A DNA stretch of 56,146 nt from NCBI GenBank assembly GCA_019747705.1, contig JAIEQM010000021.1, forward strand, positions 1 to 56,146, read 5' to 3'. Under the pieces are notes generated by a model. That model was not told the DNA's origin and searched no databases. It saw only the letters and a program-made list of their open reading frames with translations. A program made the position numbers and the translations under genes. Positions 52,288-56,146 of the stretch are shown piece by piece; the first letter of the stretch is position 1, and every line of letters starts with the position of its first letter. The DNA is from Chitinophagaceae bacterium (GTDB taxonomy: Bacteria; Bacteroidota; Bacteroidia; Chitinophagales; Chitinophagaceae).

Positions 52288-52995
52288 ATGACTACAGCCA
52301 AAGCATCCATATTACTGGTAGAAGATGAAGAGCATTTGCAGGATGCCCTTAAACTTAATTTAGAACTGGAAGGTTATGAAGTAACAACTGCTGCTGATGG
52401 CAGCGCCGCACTCAAAGCAGTGGAAAATGAATACTTTGATTTAATTATTATGGATGTGATGATGCCGGAAATGGATGGCATCAGCGCTACTGAAAGCATC
52501 CGCATCCGCAAGAATGAAGTACCCATACTGATGCTGAGCGCTAAAAATACCAGCAGCGACCGTGTGCTGGGTTTAAAAAAAGGCGCTGATGATTATCTCA
52601 CCAAGCCCTTTAATTTAGAAGAACTGCTGCTGCGGGTGGAAAAGTTGATTGAGAAAAATAAAAAAATACAGGATAAAGACAGTGTTGGTGAAACGTACAG
52701 TTTTGGAAACAACAAGGTAGATTTTAAAGCGCAGGAAGCAGTAAACTACAAAGGTGAAACCATTCAACTGAGCAAGAAAGAAAGTATGCTGCTGCACTTA
52801 CTGGTGGAGAACAAAAACGAAGTGGTAACCCGTGAAAAAATATTGCAGGTGGTTTGGGGTTATAATGTATATCCCACCACCCGAACTATTGATAATTTCA
52901 TCCTCAACTTCCGCAAGTATTTTGAAGCAGACAGCCGCAACCCCCGGTTCTTTCATAGTGCAAGGGGTGTGGGGTATAAGTTTACGGAGGAGTAG
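52288..52995 (+). CDS. OmpR/PhoB-family response regulator
   Basis: 235 aa. Receiver domain with acidic pair (VEDEEH, 11-16), phospho-acceptor D56 (DLIIMDVMMPEMDG), K near 105 (DDYLTKPF); then winged-helix DNA-binding domain (about 140-235: VNYKGETIQLSKKESMLLHL, TRTIDNFILNFRKYFE, GVGYKFT). Partner of the kinase directly upstream. It resembles the Bacteroides RprXY system in layout, but identity cannot be shown. Its end overlaps the end of batD on the other strand by 14 bp. Confidence 0.95.
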   Translation: MTTAKASILLVEDEEHLQDALKLNLELEGYEVTTAADGSAALKAVENEYFDLIIMDVMMPEMDGISATESIRIRKNEVPILMLSAKNTSSDRVLGLKKGADDYLTKPFNLEELLLRVEKLIEKNKKIQDKDSVGETYSFGNNKVDFKAQEAVNYKGETIQLSKKESMLLHLLVENKNEVVTREKILQVVWGYNVYPTTRTIDNFILNFRKYFEADSRNPRFFHSARGVGYKFTEE

Positions 52996-54802
52996 GTTTC
53001 GTATCAATATTATTCATCATCTCCTCTGCATCCATCAGTAACTCTTCTTTGGAAATATTCAGTTCCGCCGGGCTGAACATTACTTCTTCACAACGCTGCA
53101 CAATTGTAATCCACGCAGCGGCTTCTTTTACAAAACCTCTTTGCTTCAGGGCATCAGCAAAAGCCAGGCTGTTTACTTTGGTGTGCTGCAGTTGCAGGCG
53201 GTCAATTAAAAATTCCTGCACCCCATCCAGCAACAAAGAATAAAACTGTTTCTGCCGGGGCGAATCCTTTACAAACAAAGCAGCGCTTAAATATTCTTCA
53301 GCAGGTTTTACAGGAACGGGTGGTTCAAGGGTTATATTTAATTTTTTTTCAGCAACAACAAGAGTGGTTTTCTTCTTTCGTGCAAACAATAATAATGATA
53401 ACAGCACAACGGCTGCAAAAGCGCCACCGCCCCACCAATACCATTTCCTGTTATCAGCATAAGGTTTTGGTGCCTCCACCGGCGCCTGCAGGTTCTTTCC
53501 CGTTTTACCAGCCACGGCTTCTTTTACAGAAAATTTCAAACTGTCAGTACGTATGGTTTTATAGGTCTTACTCACCATATCAAAAAAAGTAAACACCACT
53601 GAAGGAATTTCATACACGCCCTTTACAGCAGCAAAGGGAATTTCAAACACTTTTATTCCGGTAATGGGCGAAATTGTTTTATCAAACTCTTCTGCCACTT
53701 TTGGTTCATAGGCATCAATTCCTTTGGGCCAGTTTACAGATGGTGCATTGATCATGGTAAGATTGCCACTGCCTGTAACCTGGATTTTCAGCACACCATT
53801 TTCATCAGCGCTAAATTCTTTGCTGTTGAGTTGTGCAGCAATGGAAAATTTACCAACAGCCCCATTGAAACTTTCAGGCTTGTTTTCCGGCAACTCCATT
53901 ACTTTCACTTTAAGCGGAGGTGTTTGCGTTACCAGCTCTTCCTGTATAAAATCTTCTTTGGTCAGTTCATCCGCTTTTTGCTTATCCATCAGCGCCTCCA
54001 TCCAGTCTTTACCATCTTTACCGGCAGACGCTTTTATTAAATGAACAAGATTGTTGATCTCTACCGGCTCAATGGTTAAATCGCCGCTCTGCAACGGAAA
54101 CAGTTGTACTTTTCGAATGAGATAACAATTATACAGTTTACCATTCACCGGTTCTTTTGTAAAAATGTTGGCTTCAGGTTCTTCCAGGTCAATAACAGAA
54201 AAGCCATTGAACGAGGGGCGCTTTAAAATTTTAGATTCACTTTCCAGCCTTGTATAAAGTTTAAAGGTGGCCAGTAAAGGTTCGCCCACAAAACAGGTTT
54301 GCTTATCAACAAATGCTTTTACAAATAAATTCTTTTTTATTTTTTCTTTAGCGTCTTCGCCGGGTAATAAATAATAGTCGGGTTTCTCTTCTCTTGATGA
54401 TGCAGTTACATCCGTGTTCACCGGCACCGCATCCGTAACATTAATGCTTACAACAGGTGATGTGAGCATCTTACCTTTTACTTTCATGATAGCGGATGCA
54501 ATGGACAGTTTGCCTTTGAGTTTGGGCCGCAGCAAAAACGTATAACTCACATATTCTGTTAGTGAGCCATTCACCCAGGTCCATCCATTGGTTTCAACGG
54601 CATTGCCAAAGCGTTCAAAGTTTTTAAAGGAAGGCGGTATAAATTCATCCACACTGCTGGCGCCCTCGGCAATAAACTGTAATTGAAATGTTTCATTGGG
54701 GTTCACGGTGGTTTTGCCGGGCACAACTGTTAATTTCACCTGCGCCGCAGCCGCCAGTTGCCATAAACAAAGCAATAAACAATATGTACCCTTCCTGAAC
54801 AT
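52982..54802 (-). CDS. batD: BatD family membrane protein (von Willebrand/oxygen tolerance operon type)
   Basis: 606 aa from ATG 54802 (MFRKGTYCLLLCLWQLAAAA, signal peptide). A longer frame to 54913 would bypass the exact promoter at 54809-54838. Mature N-terminus QVKLTVVPGKTTVNPNETFQ and WTWVNGSLTEYVSYTFLLRP are typical of BatD; a single TM helix (WYWWGGGAFAAVVLLSLLLF, about 450-470) and a cytoplasmic C-terminus follow. BatD binds misfolded proteins in the aerotolerance (Bat) complex with MoxR, BatA and BatB. No batA or batB is in the window, so it stands alone here. Confidence 0.88.
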   Translation of the reverse strand: MFRKGTYCLLLCLWQLAAAAQVKLTVVPGKTTVNPNETFQLQFIAEGASSVDEFIPPSFKNFERFGNAVETNGWTWVNGSLTEYVSYTFLLRPKLKGKLSIASAIMKVKGKMLTSPVVSINVTDAVPVNTDVTASSREEKPDYYLLPGEDAKEKIKKNLFVKAFVDKQTCFVGEPLLATFKLYTRLESESKILKRPSFNGFSVIDLEEPEANIFTKEPVNGKLYNCYLIRKVQLFPLQSGDLTIEPVEINNLVHLIKASAGKDGKDWMEALMDKQKADELTKEDFIQEELVTQTPPLKVKVMELPENKPESFNGAVGKFSIAAQLNSKEFSADENGVLKIQVTGSGNLTMINAPSVNWPKGIDAYEPKVAEEFDKTISPITGIKVFEIPFAAVKGVYEIPSVVFTFFDMVSKTYKTIRTDSLKFSVKEAVAGKTGKNLQAPVEAPKPYADNRKWYWWGGGAFAAVVLLSLLLFARKKKTTLVVAEKKLNITLEPPVPVKPAEEYLSAALFVKDSPRQKQFYSLLLDGVQEFLIDRLQLQHTKVNSLAFADALKQRGFVKEAAAWITIVQRCEEVMFSPAELNISKEELLMDAEEMMNNIDTKPTPP

Positions 54803-54808
54803 GAGCAG

Positions 54809-54838
54809 CAAATGTAAAACAAGGATTATTAAAGCCAA
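54809..54838 (-). promoter_or_regulatory. batD promoter
   Basis: On the minus strand: TTG (54836-54838), 19-base spacer, TACATTTG (54809-54816), exact consensus. ATG 54802 is 7 bases downstream, so the leader is very short. Confidence 0.7.
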
Positions 54839-54883
54839 TACAAGTAAAAAGCAAGGATGTGTTAAATGAGAAGAGCGGCGGTT

Positions 54884-54959
54884 TGATGGTTTGATTGTTA
54901 AGAGGCTCCACATTCATAGTTTATTGCAAATAGCAGTAACCCCAACAATCAAACCATCA
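54884..54959. repeat. 16-bp perfect inverted repeat of the AATCAAACAATC family
   Basis: TGATGGTTTGATTGTT (54884-54899) and AACAATCAAACCATCA (54944-54959) around 44 bases. The arms are the same motif as the other copies, so two copies in opposite orientation make a palindrome. Confidence 0.7.
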
Positions 54960-55028
54960 GGATTTAGAGCAACACAACAATTTATTTTTCACTTTAAACA
55001 GCAAGCGCTCAGCAAGCAAGCAGTTATT

Positions 55029-55730
55029 TTACAAATCACCCAACTGCGGCCGCACAATAATATCTTCCACACAGGCGGCCGGTGAAAGTTGTGCTGATGC
55101 ATAAATAAGTTTGGCAATATCATTGGCTTCCATAATGCGGTTGCCGCTGTTATCATAATCACCCCAGCTGTCAGTAAGTGTGGCGCCGGGAAAAACAGAA
55201 GTTACTTTTATTCCGTGCGGTTTCATTTCTTCCCTCAAATTTTTGCTGAACCCATGCAATGCAAACTTGCTGATGCTGTATGCGCCGCCATCTTTATACG
55301 CATGAAGTGAAGCAATGGAACACATGTTAAAGATATGCCCGCTGTGCTGCTTCATCATGGTGCCAATTAATTTACGGGTGAGGTGATAGGCGCTGTAAAG
55401 ATTTACCTGCATCATGTCTTCCAGCAAATCGTCCGGCTCATTGTGCACGCTGCCCGGTTCAAAATTACCGGCATTGTTCACCAGCACATCAATGCTCACG
55501 CCATTATCCAAAATCCACTGGCCAAAATTTTCAGCTTCCTCTTTCTTTGCCAGGTCTCTTGCCTTGCCTTTGATGCGGCTGTTGGGGAAACGGGTGATGA
55601 GTTCTTCCACGGTTTTATACAAGCCTATTTCATTTCTGCTGCATAAAAACAAATGGTGCCCGTTGGAGGCAAACAGTTCTGCAATGGCTTTTCCAATGCC
55701 ACGTGATGCACCGGTGATAACGATATTCAT
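55029..55730 (-). CDS. SDR-family oxidoreductase
   Basis: 233 aa. Classical SDR: TGASRGIG (6-13), NNAG (LVNNAGNF, about 87-92), active-site SIAS and YSISK (Y near 152, K+4). NAD(P)-dependent reduction or oxidation of an alcohol/ketone; substrate unknown. Probably 3-oxoacyl-ACP reductase-like in fold. It has a repeat-bearing gap on both sides. Confidence 0.9.
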   Translation of the reverse strand: MNIVITGASRGIGKAIAELFASNGHHLFLCSRNEIGLYKTVEELITRFPNSRIKGKARDLAKKEEAENFGQWILDNGVSIDVLVNNAGNFEPGSVHNEPDDLLEDMMQVNLYSAYHLTRKLIGTMMKQHSGHIFNMCSIASLHAYKDGGAYSISKFALHGFSKNLREEMKPHGIKVTSVFPGATLTDSWGDYDNSGNRIMEANDIAKLIYASAQLSPAACVEDIIVRPQLGDL

Positions 55731-56146
55731 ATTTTGAGAATTACGATTTACAAGTTACAACTTGTTACTGCAAGTTATTCTGAAATCGTAAATCGTAGTT
55801 CATAAATTGCCTTATTATAAAATATCATTCTGCTTTACAAAAGCCCTGTAAGCCCGCCTGAACGGAACGGGCAGGGGCGCAATGCCAGTAGAAATAAACA
55901 ATACGAAAAGTACAAAGAGCCCCATCGGGGCGACATGTTTTAAAACCCATATATGTATCGCCCCGATGGGCAATGTCATTAAGTTAAGCTCCGTCAGGAG
56001 CATCCTGTTTATAGGAATTTCAAATAATTGTATTGGCTCCATCGGAGCCTCCTGTAGTTTGAGGTGACTCCTCCTATGTTTACAAAGTAAATAAAAGTTC
56101 TTTGAGATAGTGTAACAAGATACCATGAGATTTGAAGTTTAAAGTG
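55731..56146. other. Right edge: dispersed palindromic repeats
   Basis: A frame on the minus strand (55815-56126) encodes LKLQEAPMEPIQLFEIPINR-type residues that come from repeat DNA, so no gene is called. 55741-55800 has short inverted pieces (ATTTACAAGTTACAACTTG, CGTAAATCGTA). Confidence 0.5.
55919..56049. repeat. Composite palindromic repeat (GCCCCATCGGGGCGACAT family)
   Basis: Four palindromic units: GCCCCATCGGGGCGACAT (55919-55936), its inverse ATCGCCCCGATGGGC (55957-55971), GCTCCGTCAGGAGC (55988-56001), GGCTCCATCGGAGCC (56035-56049). Spacing and sequence fit a REP-like repeat that is common in some Bacteroidota and other phyla. Confidence 0.7.

Noticed and set aside
55815..56126. A 103-codon minus-strand frame at the right edge
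   Set aside because: Its translation comes from the palindromic repeat at 55919-56049; no start region, signal or fold is seen.

Overview
The window reads as a chromosomal segment of a Bacteroidota bacterium, most likely class Chitinophagia, family Chitinophagaceae (the family is inferred from overall gene style; no rRNA is present). The evidence is a SusC/SusD pair, the gliding lipoprotein GldH, a secreted PKD-repeat protein with a type IX secretion tail, BatD, a RicT/PSP1 protein, fused IcmF, many lipoproteins with Bacteroidota-style signal peptides, and promoters of the TTTG-N19..21-TAnnTTTG type, several lying only a few bases before the start codon. I saw no rRNA, tRNA, CRISPR array, prophage or transposase gene.

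Layout. 0-8 kb: umuC, a secreted amidohydrolase, a DUF72 gene broken by a frameshift and a stop codon, a GH63-like glucosidase, a lipoprotein peptidoglycan amidase and a WG-repeat protein. 8-17 kb: icmF (B12-dependent acyl-CoA mutase fused to its GTPase chaperone) and a SusC-SusD-DUF4397 operon, all on the minus strand. 17-27.5 kb: a YugP-type zinc peptidase, radA-comF-beta-helix lipoprotein, glutathione peroxidase, a partial copy of the start of holB, two small secreted proteins, intact holB and ricT. 27.5-32 kb: a higBA toxin-antitoxin pair, an alpha/beta hydrolase and a GH3/beta-lactamase fusion. 32-43.5 kb: mutL, the PKD/T9SS protein, a PBP4-type carboxypeptidase, a K+ channel, an arginase-fold protein, pheS and an outer-membrane barrel protein. 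43.5-56 kb: a 3-hydroxyacyl-CoA dehydrogenase, an epimerase, a small membrane protein, a CarboxypepD_reg protein, a DUF6671 protein, an LpxD-like acyltransferase, yicC, gldH with a two-component system, batD and an SDR.

Most genes are ordinary housekeeping or envelope genes. Peptidoglycan turnover recurs (AmiD-like amidase, NagZ-like GH3/beta-lactamase fusion, PBP4), as does DNA repair (umuC, radA, mutL). The unusual content is mostly in the DNA between and inside genes. It includes: (1) an 85-bp near-duplicate of the holB promoter and start, differing only at synonymous sites within the reading frame and flanking a 1.2-kb cargo; (2) short palindromic repeats inserted in frame into icmF at three places and at the N-terminus of the epimerase; (3) two small-RNA-like intergenic units, 31 kb apart, sharing a perfect 16-nt complementary stretch; (4) several families of dispersed inverted repeats, one of which also lies in the mutL linker.
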